Source: Arthrobacter sp. zg-Y20 (GTDB taxonomy: Bacteria > Actinomycetota > Actinomycetes > Actinomycetales > Micrococcaceae). From it: DNA of 64,000 nt. Below the pieces are notes generated by a model, which ran no database searches, was not told the DNA's origin, and worked only from the letters and a program-made list of their open reading frames with translations. Where the stretch lies: the NCBI RefSeq assembly GCF_030142075.1, contig NZ_CP126241.1, positions 1,550,001 through 1,614,000 on the forward strand, read 5' to 3'. Positions 50,691 through 58,856 of the stretch are shown piece after piece (the stretch's first letter is position 1; every line of letters begins with the position of its first letter). The translations under genes were made by a program, and so were the position numbers.

Positions 50691-53216
50691 ATGAGTACCG
50701 CGAAAACTTCCCCGAAGAATGCCCCCACATCCAGCACAGCCGGGATGGTCCGCGTGCGCGGCGCGCAGGAAAACAACCTGCGCAACGTCGACGTCGACAT
50801 TCCCCGCGACGCGATTGTCGCCTTCACCGGCGTCTCCGGTTCGGGCAAATCCTCCCTGGCTTTCGGTACGATCTACGCCGAGGCGCAGAAGCGCTACTTC
50901 GAATCAGTGGCTCCGTATGCCCGCCGGCTGCTGTCCCAGGGGCACACCCCCAAGGTGGAGGAAATCACCGGGCTCCCGCCCGCCGTCGCCCTCCAGCAGC
51001 GCCGCGGCGCCCCCAGTTCCCGCTCCACCGTGGGCACCCTGACCACGCTGTCGAACTCCATGCGCATGCTCTTCTCCCGCGGCGGAACCTATCCGGCAAA
51101 CGCCGAGCCGGGCAGCCTGGACTCTGATGCCTTCTCGCCCAACACGGCCGCGGGCGCCTGCCGGGAGTGCTCCGGGCTGGGCATCGCCCATACCGTCACC
51201 GAGGATTCGCTGGTGCCGGACCCGTCGCTGACCATCCGCGAAGGCGCCATTGCTGCCTGGCCGGGGGCCTGGCAGGGCAAGAACCTGCGGGACATCCTCA
51301 TTCAGCTGGGCTACGACGTCGACGTGCCCTGGCAGAAAATGTCCAAGAAGGACCGCGACTGGATCCTGTTCACCGAGGAACAGCCCGTCGTGATGATCAC
51401 CCCGCAGCGTGACCGGGTGGCCAAACCGTACAAGGGCCGGTTCTGGAGCGCGAAGAGTTACGTTATGCACACGCTGGCTGATTCGGGCAGCGCACAGATG
51501 CGTGAACGTGTTCTCGCCTACATGGTTTCGGGCCCCTGTCCGGTCTGCGGCGGCGCCGGCCTGCGCCCGGAGGCCCTGGCCGTCACCTTCGCCGGCCGCA
51601 ACATTGCCCAGCTGAACGGTGCCACTCTGGCCGAGCTTGCCGAGATCATCCGGCCGACGGCGGAACTGAAGTCCGCCGGCACTGCCTCCCGCGCAGCGGC
51701 CTCCAATGAAGACACCGAAGTGGCGGTGACCATCACCCGCGACCTGCTTGGCCGGCTGGAGGTGCTGATCGGCCTTGGCCTGGGCTACCTCAGCCTCTCG
51801 CGCGCCACCCCCACCCTCTCGCCGGGGGAGATGCAGCGCCTGCGCATCGCCACCCAGCTGCGCTCCGGCCTGTTCGGGGTGATCTACGTGCTGGACGAGC
51901 CTTCGGCCGGCCTGCACCCGGCCGACGCCGAGCCGCTGCTGACCGTGCTGCAGGAACTGAAGGATGCCGGCAACTCGGTGTTCGTTGTTGAGCACAACAT
52001 GGACGTGGTCCGCAGTGCGGAGTGGATTGTCGACGTCGGCCCGCAGGCCGGCGACGGCGGCGGCACCGTGCTCTACAGCGGCCCGGTTGACGGACTGGCG
52101 GAGGTAGAGGAAAGCGCCACGCGTCCGTTCCTGTTCGGCGAAGCGCAGACCGCACCGCCGGCCCGCCGCACACCCGATGAGTGGCTGACGCTGAAAGGCA
52201 TCACCCGGCACAACCTGCACGGCCTGGACGCGGACATCCCGCTGGGCGTACTCACCGCAGTCACCGGCGTTTCCGGTTCCGGCAAGTCCACCCTGGTCAG
52301 CCAGGTGCTGGCCGAAACAGTGGGCCGGCAGGTCAACGGAGCGGCTCCGGAGGCCGACGACACGGAAGACACCGAGGACGACGATCCCGGCGTGCAGGTG
52401 CGGTCCATCGCAGGGTTGGAACACCTGGACCGGCTGGTCCGGGTGGACCAGCGGCCCATCGGCCGGACTCCGCGCTCCAACCTGGCCACCTATACGGGCC
52501 TGTTCGACGCCGTGCGGAAGCTCTACGCCTCAACCGACGAAGCCCGCTCGCGCGGCTACACCGCCGGCCGGTTCTCCTTCAACGTGGCCGGGGGCCGCTG
52601 CGAGACGTGCCAGGGTGAAGGCTTCCTCGCCGTCGAACTGCTGTTCCTGCCCGGCACCTACGGACCGTGCCCCGTCTGCCACGGCGCCCGCTACAACAAG
52701 GAAACCCTTGAGGTAACGTACCGGGGCATGTCCATTGCGGACGTGCTGGATATGCGGGTGGAGTCCGCTGCGGAGTTCCTCTCCGACGTGCCGGCTGCCT
52801 CCCGCAGCCTGCAGACCCTGCTCGATGTCGGGCTCGGTTACCTGCGCCTGGGCCAGCCCGCCACCGAGCTCTCGGGCGGCGAAGCGCAGCGGATCAAGCT
52901 CGCCACCGAACTCCAGCGTGCCCGCCGCGGACACACGCTCTACCTGCTGGATGAGCCCACCACCGGCCTGCACCCGCAGGACGTCCAACTGCTGCTGCGC
53001 CAGCTGAACCGTCTCGTCGATGCGGGCAACACCGTGGTGGTGGTGGAACACTCGATGAACGTGGTGGCTTCCGCCGACTGGGTGATCGACATGGGTCCTT
53101 CGGGCGGCGAAGAGGGCGGCCGGATCATGTGCGCCGGCACCGCCGCCGACGTCGCCGGTTGCGAGGCAAGCCGGACGGCGCCTTATCTGGCGGCGGCGCT
53201 CCAAACGCTGGGCTAG
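50691..53216 (+). CDS. UvrA2-like excinuclease ABC protein
   Basis: An 841-residue UvrA-family ABC ATPase. Two ATPase cores are present (Walker [13 protein letters not shown] near residue 45 and [11 protein letters not shown] near 530; signatures LSPGEMQRL and LSGGEAQRI). Zinc-finger pairs CREC/CPVC and CETC/CPVC remain. Compared with UvrA (about 950 residues) it lacks the first zinc module and the UvrB-binding segment, going straight from [15 protein letters not shown] to CREC. That is the UvrA2 (DrrC-like) form, linked to damage tolerance or drug resistance rather than standard excision. ATG 50691 is preferred; the longer frame to 50490 has no support. The last 34 bp before the end are duplicated at 55417-55450. 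Confidence 0.88.
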   Translation: MSTAKTSPKNAPTSSTAGMVRVRGAQENNLRNVDVDIPRDAIVAFTGVSGSGKSSLAFGTIYAEAQKRYFESVAPYARRLLSQGHTPKVEEITGLPPAVALQQRRGAPSSRSTVGTLTTLSNSMRMLFSRGGTYPANAEPGSLDSDAFSPNTAAGACRECSGLGIAHTVTEDSLVPDPSLTIREGAIAAWPGAWQGKNLRDILIQLGYDVDVPWQKMSKKDRDWILFTEEQPVVMITPQRDRVAKPYKGRFWSAKSYVMHTLADSGSAQMRERVLAYMVSGPCPVCGGAGLRPEALAVTFAGRNIAQLNGATLAELAEIIRPTAELKSAGTASRAAASNEDTEVAVTITRDLLGRLEVLIGLGLGYLSLSRATPTLSPGEMQRLRIATQLRSGLFGVIYVLDEPSAGLHPADAEPLLTVLQELKDAGNSVFVVEHNMDVVRSAEWIVDVGPQAGDGGGTVLYSGPVDGLAEVEESATRPFLFGEAQTAPPARRTPDEWLTLKGITRHNLHGLDADIPLGVLTAVTGVSGSGKSTLVSQVLAETVGRQVNGAAPEADDTEDTEDDDPGVQVRSIAGLEHLDRLVRVDQRPIGRTPRSNLATYTGLFDAVRKLYASTDEARSRGYTAGRFSFNVAGGRCETCQGEGFLAVELLFLPGTYGPCPVCHGARYNKETLEVTYRGMSIADVLDMRVESAAEFLSDVPAASRSLQTLLDVGLGYLRLGQPATELSGGEAQRIKLATELQRARRGHTLYLLDEPTTGLHPQDVQLLLRQLNRLVDAGNTVVVVEHSMNVVASADWVIDMGPSGGEEGGRIMCAGTAADVAGCEASRTAPYLAAALQTLG
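53166..53199 (+). repeat. 34-bp direct repeat, copy 1 (inside 3' end of UvrA-like gene)
   Basis: This 34-bp stretch, encoding [11 protein letters not shown] of the UvrA-like C-terminus, is identical to 55417-55450. The two copies flank the glycosyltransferase gene in direct orientation. Confidence 0.9.
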
Positions 53217-53232
53217 CCGGCCGCAGTACGCC

Positions 53233-55263
53233 TCAGTCCCCGCGGGTGCTGGCCGTGAAGGTCCGCTCCCATGACTCCAACGAAGTGACGTCCGGCAACG
53301 CTGCACGGTAGGCGGAGCGCAACCGTGCCCATTCGCGGTACAGCTGGAGCTTGAGGGCCGTCGTTTCGGCGAGCATCCTGCGGACCTGGCGTGGATCACG
53401 CCGGTAGCGGGCGGCCCCCGTGCCCTCGGCGTTGGTGACGACGGCTCCGTCCAGCTGGGACAGGACCCACCACTTGCTGTCGTCGTGGCTGACTGCTGCT
53501 TCCCGTGCAGGTTGGGTCCGGGACGGCTGCACGGTCTGCTTCGCCACCGCCTTCAGGGTCCACGGTCCCCACCGGGGAGGATAGCTGCCACGCATCTTCC
53601 GCACCGGTTTGGGCAGCTTCAGTCCTGCCCGCTTGAAGGGAAGGGTGCCGGGCTTTGCGTTGATGAGGGCATCGGAATATCCGTGCCGCAGGGCCAGCAG
53701 CTTGGGAAGCATTGTCGGAAGGGACTCGTGCAGCCCGGCCGGACCGTTCAGAACGTCCCGCAGGGCCATGAGGCGCAAGGCTGCCGGGTAATACTGCATG
53801 GAGAAGAGGTGGCGGAAGTCGGTATCGAGGCTTTCGCGCAGGATCCGCCCGCCCCGTGGGTAGGGCGAGTGCAGGAGCGCCGCAATGAGCCGGTTGCGTT
53901 CGTGGAAGTATGCCTGCCAGTCGACGGCGTCGTCCTTGTCCGCCCAGGGGACGTGCCATACCGCAGCGCCCGGCAAAGACACGGTGGGGAAGCCGAGGTC
54001 GCGGGCCCGCAGCGAATACTCGGCGTCGTCCCACTTGATGAAGACAGGCAGGGGCAACCCGGCGGCACGGATGACTTCCGATGGGATCAGGCACATCCAC
54101 CAGCCGTTGTAGTCGGCGTCCCACCGGCGGTGCAGCGCACTGGAGGAACGCAAACCGGAGACCGCGAAGTCGTGCGCCGCCAGGCCCTTTTCCGGGCCCC
54201 AGAAGAACCGGTACGGATTCACCATTTCCGCGAAGGCGTTAAGGACGGACTTGTTGTACATATCAAACATATGCCCGCCGATAATGGCCGGGCTGCGGCA
54301 TAGATCCGCGAAGGCCACGGCACGAAGCACTCCTTCCGGTTCAAGCACGATGTCGTCGTCCAGGAGCAGTGCGTAGGCCGACTCGGGTGAGCGTACGGTC
54401 TCGCTCATAATCCTGGCGAAACCGCCGGAGCCGCCCAAATTGTCTTGGTTCACAACACGAAGCTGCTGACCGAGCGAAGCAGCCACTGCTTCATAGCCTG
54501 CCTCGTCCTGGACCTTGCGGCTGCCTTGGTCCACCACCACCAGCTCATGGAGGATCGGCCTGATGCCCGGATCACCGGCGATGGCGGACATGGTTGCCAA
54601 GCAGTAGTCAGGGCGGTTGAAGGTCGTGATGCCGAGTGTCGCCTTCCGTGCAGGGGCTGCGTTCTCGGTGCACCAGTCCGCCGACGCCAGGGTCATGCCG
54701 CCGGACCCGGACAGCAGGTCGAACCAATACCACCCACCGTCACCAAAGGCGGCAAGCGGAAGCCTGAAAATGGCTTCACCGTTGGCTGAGACCTTACGGA
54801 CTGCCACCCGTTGGGCAGAGCCCAGGGCAGTGGACCGGTAGACCATCACGGAGCCGGACCCAGTGGTCCGGACCCGCAGGAGCACGGTTTCAACCGTTGT
54901 CCACCGCCTCCAGTAACCGCCCGGGAAGCCGTTGAAGTAGGAGCCGAAGGAGACCCGCAACCCGGGCCGGACGCGGGCCGAGGAGCGGCTGAGGATGTCG
55001 TCTGGACGGAACCCGCCGCCTGTGCCCGCCTGCTCGGAGTTTCCTGCTGCAACGGCCGGCGCGCCGGGGCCCGTATCCCGGTCGATGTACAAAGGCAGGG
55101 TCTCGAGCTCGTTGTCCAGAGGCAGGACAACCCGCTGCAGGACCCGAAGCGGCACGCCGTTGCCGGCCGGCGCATGCTCGTCCTGGGGTGCGGGTCCGTT
55201 CCGGGGTGCCTGCCCGTTCTGCGGTACCTGCCCGCCAAGCTCGTCGAGCGTGCCCTTGCTCAT
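53233..55263 (-). CDS. GlfT2-like galactofuranosyltransferase
   Basis: A 676-residue glycosyltransferase matching the polymerising galactofuranosyltransferase GlfT2: an N-terminal beta-sandwich (about 90-220), a GT-A domain with LGITTFNRPDYC and the metal motif LLLDDDIVL, the catalytic-base region FIKWDDAEYSLRARD, a WHVPW metal His, and a C-terminal helical part. GlfT2 transfers UDP-galactofuranose residues onto cell-wall galactan at the inner membrane face. ATG with GCGGAG upstream. No glf or other wall genes are adjacent, so its polysaccharide is unknown. A 34-bp direct repeat flanks the gene. Convergent with the UvrA-like gene, gap 16 bp. Confidence 0.88.
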   Translation of the reverse strand: MSKGTLDELGGQVPQNGQAPRNGPAPQDEHAPAGNGVPLRVLQRVVLPLDNELETLPLYIDRDTGPGAPAVAAGNSEQAGTGGGFRPDDILSRSSARVRPGLRVSFGSYFNGFPGGYWRRWTTVETVLLRVRTTGSGSVMVYRSTALGSAQRVAVRKVSANGEAIFRLPLAAFGDGGWYWFDLLSGSGGMTLASADWCTENAAPARKATLGITTFNRPDYCLATMSAIAGDPGIRPILHELVVVDQGSRKVQDEAGYEAVAASLGQQLRVVNQDNLGGSGGFARIMSETVRSPESAYALLLDDDIVLEPEGVLRAVAFADLCRSPAIIGGHMFDMYNKSVLNAFAEMVNPYRFFWGPEKGLAAHDFAVSGLRSSSALHRRWDADYNGWWMCLIPSEVIRAAGLPLPVFIKWDDAEYSLRARDLGFPTVSLPGAAVWHVPWADKDDAVDWQAYFHERNRLIAALLHSPYPRGGRILRESLDTDFRHLFSMQYYPAALRLMALRDVLNGPAGLHESLPTMLPKLLALRHGYSDALINAKPGTLPFKRAGLKLPKPVRKMRGSYPPRWGPWTLKAVAKQTVQPSRTQPAREAAVSHDDSKWWVLSQLDGAVVTNAEGTGAARYRRDPRQVRRMLAETTALKLQLYREWARLRSAYRAALPDVTSLESWERTFTASTRGD

Positions 55264-55397
55264 TGATCGCTCCGCCCGTTCGGCCCAAAGCGGAGACCTG
55301 CCGCTTTTCCGCTTGCTTTCAGGCTGGTGACATTAGACCGGGGGCATGCTGTGGACAAGAGAAATCGCCGGAAGCGGGCCGGCCGTGCACCGCCGCC

Positions 55398-55433
55398 GGC
55401 GCCGTCCGGCTGGGACGCAAGCCGGACGGCGCC
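55398..55433 (-). terminator. Hairpin downstream of the KstD-like gene
   Basis: Arms GGCGCCGTCCGGCT (55398-55411) and AGCCGGACGGCGCC (55420-55433) form a 14-bp perfect stem 30 bp past the KstD-like stop on the minus strand. The right arm is part of direct-repeat copy 2. No T run. Confidence 0.55.
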
Positions 55434-55450
55434 TTATCTGGCGGCGGCGC
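55417..55450 (+). repeat. 34-bp direct repeat, copy 2
   Basis: Identical to 53166-53199. In the equivalent frame it still reads [11 protein letters not shown], continuing REMTG and a stop at 55463, but upstream codons show no resemblance to the UvrA-like protein. Confidence 0.9.
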
Positions 55451-55463
55451 GGGAAATGACTGG

Positions 55464-57203
55464 TTAGTGTCCGGCGGGCCGCTCCGCCGAGCCGGCAGCG
55501 GCAGCCGGGGCGCCCTTGCCGGCGGCGTCCCGTGCCGCAATGTAGCCGTACACCAGGCCTTGGCCGATGGTGGCGCCTGCCCCGGGGTAGCTCTTGCCGA
55601 AGACGTTCGCTGCCGTGTTGCCGATGGCGTACAGCCCCTCCAACACGGTGCCGTCCTCGCGCAGGACCCGCCCGCGGGCATCCGCGGTCAGGCCGCCGCA
55701 GGTACCCAGATCCGAGAGCACCATCTTGACGGCGTAAAAGGTCTTGCCGCTCAGGGGGCGCAGGTTCGGGTTGGGCCGGATGGTCGGGTCGCCGTAGTAG
55801 CGGTCGTAGGCGCTGGAGCCGCGGTGGAAGTCCTCGTCCACGCCGGCTGCGGCGACTTCATTGAAGCGGGCCGCCGTGGCCGTGAACGTGTCTTCGGGCA
55901 CCCCGATGCTCCGGGCGAGCTCGGCCAGGCTGCCGGCCTTCGCGGCGATGCCCGCCTCGTACCATGCTGCGGGCAGCGGCGAGCGGGGGTACAGCGCGCC
56001 GGCCAGCAGATAGCTGTTGCGGTATTCCTGGTCAAAGATCATCCACATGGTGCCCACCGGGTCGCCCTGCTTCTCCCGCTCCAGCACATGCTGGCCGAAG
56101 GACATGTAGTTCTCCGCCTCGTTCACGAACCGCTTGCCGGCGTCGTCCACAATAAACGAGCCCGGCAGGGAACGCTCCGCCAGCATCACCGACGGTGCGG
56201 CCCCGGGCAGCGGCGCGACGGCGGGGAACCACCAGGCCTGGTCCAGGAGTGCGGTGCCGGCGCCGGCGTCCACACCGGCCTTGATGGCGTCACCGGTATT
56301 GCCTTCGGCGCCGAAGCTCCACCCTTCAAGGGCTGGGGACTGGTGCTTGTGCCGCAGGGCCATGTCGTGGTCAAAGCCGCCGGCGGCGAGCACCACGCCC
56401 TGGCGTGCCGTCACCGTCACCTCCGTGCCGTCCTGCTCCAGGACGGCACCGGTGACCCGGCCGCCGTCGGAAATCAGCCGAACCAGGGATGTTTCCGTCC
56501 AGACCGGGATGCCCGCCTTCAGCACTCCGGCAAACAGCCCGGCAGCGAGGGCCTGCCCGCCGGCGACATAGTCCCGTTTCAGTGCCAGTCCGCCGATTCC
56601 CTGCACCGCTCGCCTCACTGCGGTCGGGAAGCCCTTGGCCGGGACCTTGGCGAGCAGGTTCAGCCAGCGGTAGTCCTTGCCCGTGATGGGCATGGGCAGG
56701 GGTGCCTCCATGGTGCCGCCGCGGAGCCGGGCGCGTTCGGTCCCCAGCCGGTTGGCGTCGAAGGGAATACATTCACAGCTGCGGCCGATGGCGGAGCCGC
56801 CCGGCTGCTCGGGCTGGTAGTCGGAGTACTCCTTGTCCCACATAAAGCGCATGGGGGTGGTCCGGCGCAGCATGTCCACGGTGTCCGTGCCGTTGTCGAG
56901 GAAAGACTGCCAGCGTTCCCGCGGGGAGGTGTCGCCGACGACGGCGTCCACATAGGCGGCCGCGCGGGCGGGGGAATCGGGGGCACCGGCTTCGCGCAGG
57001 ATCGGGTTGTCCGGAATCCAGAACGCACCGCCGGACCGTGCCGTCGAGCCGCCCACGTAGGCGGTCTTCTCTGCGATCAGGACGGAGGACCCCAGTTCGG
57101 CGGCGGCCAGTGCAGCGGCCATACCGGTGCCGGAGCCGATCACCAGCAGGTCCACCGTGGTGTCCTGTGCCGTTGCGGTGCGGACGGGTGCGGATTTGGG
57201 CAT
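55464..57203 (-). CDS. FAD-binding dehydrogenase (KstD-like)
   Basis: A 579-residue flavoprotein of the fumarate reductase/3-ketosteroid delta1-dehydrogenase type. The FAD-binding motif is LLVIGSGTGMAAALAAAELG at residues ~19-38, with GGSTARSGG following; the C-terminal SYPGAGATIGQGLVYGYIAARD is the second FAD-contact/catalytic block of KstD. ATG 57203 has AAAGGAG (57210-57216); an upstream in-frame start is not needed. Steroid or related cyclic ketones are probable substrates, but no other steroid gene is nearby, so the name is provisional. A large hairpin sits 8 bp upstream of the ribosome site. Confidence 0.85.
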   Translation of the reverse strand: MPKSAPVRTATAQDTTVDLLVIGSGTGMAAALAAAELGSSVLIAEKTAYVGGSTARSGGAFWIPDNPILREAGAPDSPARAAAYVDAVVGDTSPRERWQSFLDNGTDTVDMLRRTTPMRFMWDKEYSDYQPEQPGGSAIGRSCECIPFDANRLGTERARLRGGTMEAPLPMPITGKDYRWLNLLAKVPAKGFPTAVRRAVQGIGGLALKRDYVAGGQALAAGLFAGVLKAGIPVWTETSLVRLISDGGRVTGAVLEQDGTEVTVTARQGVVLAAGGFDHDMALRHKHQSPALEGWSFGAEGNTGDAIKAGVDAGAGTALLDQAWWFPAVAPLPGAAPSVMLAERSLPGSFIVDDAGKRFVNEAENYMSFGQHVLEREKQGDPVGTMWMIFDQEYRNSYLLAGALYPRSPLPAAWYEAGIAAKAGSLAELARSIGVPEDTFTATAARFNEVAAAGVDEDFHRGSSAYDRYYGDPTIRPNPNLRPLSGKTFYAVKMVLSDLGTCGGLTADARGRVLREDGTVLEGLYAIGNTAANVFGKSYPGAGATIGQGLVYGYIAARDAAGKGAPAAAAGSAERPAGH

Positions 57204-57224
57204 TGCAGTCTCCTTTGACGGGCA

Positions 57225-57276
57225 AGCGTTATCCGGCACCGGGGGAGTGGTTCCCCATCCGTTGCCGGATAACGCT
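57225..57276 (-). promoter_or_regulatory. Nested hairpin in the leader of the KstD-like gene
   Basis: Perfect 14-bp arms AGCGTTATCCGGCA (57225-57238) and its complement (57263-57276) enclose an inner GGGGA/TCCCC stem (57242-57256). It ends 8 bp from the AAAGGAG ribosome site of the KstD-like gene. It could be an operator dyad or an RNA leader structure. Confidence 0.6.
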
Positions 57277-57370
57277 TTGTGCTGAGCGGTTTCTGCACCC
57301 TAGCGCGGAACGTGGGCCGGTGCCATTTCCGTCCCTGCGTGCCGGGCATATCCAGTGAACGCGCAGCCGG

Positions 57371-57838
57371 TCAGTGTATGTCCTTCGGCCCCGGCTTGTC
57401 CGGCCCATGGAACCGCACATAGCTGTACCCGATCAGGGCCAGTCCCAGGCAGCCGGAAACAATCATGGTGACGCCTGTGGCCCATCCGCCGGGCAGCCAC
57501 CAGGTATCCTGCAGCGGCCACCACTTCGGTGCCTGCCGCCAGATACCCCACAGCACCCCGGCTGCCGTCACGGCCAAGGCACCGCAGACTGTTCCGGCGA
57601 TCCGCGGCCAGGTCTGCACCCCCTGAGCGGCAGCACGAAAGGCACGCACCCGGACGGGGTTCAGCCAGCGGTGGGCCCAGGCGTAGCGCAGGGACAACAC
57701 CGCAAGACCGGCAACTATCATCAGCAAGCCGGGCCCGGGGAGCACCAGGGCCGCCAGGCCCAGGACAACCAGCGTCCAGCCCGCCACCTCAATGCCCGTA
57801 CGGCGCAGCCATGCCGGTATCCGTTCAGTGCGCGTCAT
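57371..57838 (-). CDS. PGPGW-type transmembrane protein (TIGR02611-like)
   Basis: A 155-residue membrane protein with two N-terminal helices around the family motif LVLPGPGLLMIVAGLAVLS, followed by RYAWAHRWLNPVR, and a second helix pair at about residues 80-98 and 118-140. This matches the actinobacterial PGPGW/TIGR02611 family, function unknown. ATG start. It lies upstream of the KstD-like gene on the same strand, with 167 bp including a hairpin between them, so cotranscription is uncertain. Confidence 0.85.
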   Translation of the reverse strand: MTRTERIPAWLRRTGIEVAGWTLVVLGLAALVLPGPGLLMIVAGLAVLSLRYAWAHRWLNPVRVRAFRAAAQGVQTWPRIAGTVCGALAVTAAGVLWGIWRQAPKWWPLQDTWWLPGGWATGVTMIVSGCLGLALIGYSYVRFHGPDKPGPKDIH

Positions 57839-57964
57839 GGACCCAGCCTTTCACATCGCCCGCCCGGGCAGGAGTGCCCGAGGGTCACGTCACGGATTCC
57901 CCTGCAGTCCGCGGCGGCTGACATAATCCTTGCCGGAAACCGGAGGGAAAGCGGTGAGTGCCAA

Positions 57965-58228
57965 GTGAAGTTCCAGATGGAGGCCATCGGGCAGGTGTCG
58001 TCCAGCCGCAGCGAGGTGCGGGATGACCAGTGGGACCAGGAGCGGGCCGTGATTACGCTGGATCCCGCACTGTTCACCGAGGAGGCATTGTGGGGACTGG
58101 CGGTTCAGCCACGCCGGCCGAACCGGATCGGCACCACATTGTGCAGATCCGGTCGGTGGACGGCCTGTCCCTGGGGGCCCGTGGCCCAGCCCGGCTGGGC
58201 CACAGAGCTGATGCGTGGCTATTGGTAA
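57965..58228 (+). pseudogene. Decayed trmO/yaeB-like tRNA methyltransferase gene
   Basis: Reading from GTG 57965, the start VKFQMEAIGQVSSSRSEVRD and VITLDPALFTEEALWGL match the N-terminal part of TrmO-type (YaeB/UPF0066) proteins, which methylate t6A37 in tRNA. The text then jumps to RPNRIGTTLCR and ends PGWATELMRGYW, the family C-terminus. About 50 central residues are missing. The RSVDGLSL segment expected after TTLCR is found only in another frame, so a deletion plus frameshifts are present. Only 87 codons remain of about 150-165. It overlaps the start region of the next GNAT gene. Identity rests on remembered family motifs. Confidence 0.7.
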
Positions 58229-58253
58229 TCCAGGGGCAGTGGATACTGGTGCC

Positions 58254-58799
58254 GTGAACACCATCCTCCGTGCCGCCCGCATCAGCACACCCCGCCTGCA
58301 GTTGGAGCCCTTGACCGCTAACCATGCGGCGGAGATGGTCCCGGTGCTTGCCGGTACCAACCTCTACCGGTACATCGGCGGGGAGGCGCCCACCCGCGGG
58401 GAACTGACCGGCCGGTATGCCGCACAATCCGTCGGTGCCTCGCCGGATGGGCGGGAGGCATGGCTGAACTGGATCATCCGGGAGGAAGGCGCGGCCGTCG
58501 GATTCGTGCAGGCCACCGTGGCTGTGGGCGGGCCGTGCCCGACGGCGTACCTGGCGTGGGTAGTGGGCGAACCGTTCCAGGGCCGCGGCATCGCCACTGA
58601 AGCCGCCCGGGCAGTGCTGGATTGGCTGCAGCGGTGCTCCGGCGGCCCGGTTGCCGCGTTCATCCATCCGCAGAACCAGGCCTCCGCCGCCGTCGCCTGC
58701 AAACTGGGATTGATCGCCAGCGGGGAGCTGGACGAGGACGGCGAGGAGCGTTGGGACCTGCCCGGGCACGGCACAGGGAAAAGCGCCGCCGCCCAATAA
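58254..58799 (+). CDS. RimJ/RimL-type GNAT N-acetyltransferase
   Basis: A 181-residue acetyltransferase. It begins VNTILRAARISTPRLQLEPLT at GTG 58254, the family N-terminus; an earlier GTG at 58215 adds 13 residues and overlaps the trmO relic. The acetyl-CoA loop is EPFQGRGIATEAARAVLDWL, followed by HPQNQASAAVACKLGL. Members acetylate ribosomal-protein N-termini or small molecules; the substrate is not evident. Ends one base before the A-run of the following terminator. Confidence 0.85.
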   Translation: MNTILRAARISTPRLQLEPLTANHAAEMVPVLAGTNLYRYIGGEAPTRGELTGRYAAQSVGASPDGREAWLNWIIREEGAAVGFVQATVAVGGPCPTAYLAWVVGEPFQGRGIATEAARAVLDWLQRCSGGPVAAFIHPQNQASAAVACKLGLIASGELDEDGEERWDLPGHGTGKSAAAQ

Positions 58800-58840
58800 A
58801 AAACGGCAGGTGCCGGAGAAACAGTCTCCGGCACCTGCCG
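58798..58840 (-). terminator. Terminator of the M6 protease gene
   Basis: A perfect 16-bp stem (58804-58819 with 58825-58840) and a five-base loop. A6 at 58798-58803 reads as T6 on the minus strand, 17 bp after the protease stop. It overlaps the GNAT stop codon. Confidence 0.88.
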
Positions 58841-58856
58841 CTCATCGCTTGGGTTG

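Noticed and set aside
53166-55450. Insertion-sequence target-site duplication or phage att sites
   Set aside because: 34 bp is too long for a usual target duplication, and there is no transposase, integrase or tRNA gene nearby.
57225-57276. Terminator of the PGPGW protein gene
   Set aside because: It lies about 95 bp past that stop, lacks a T run on the minus strand and sits beside the next gene's ribosome site.
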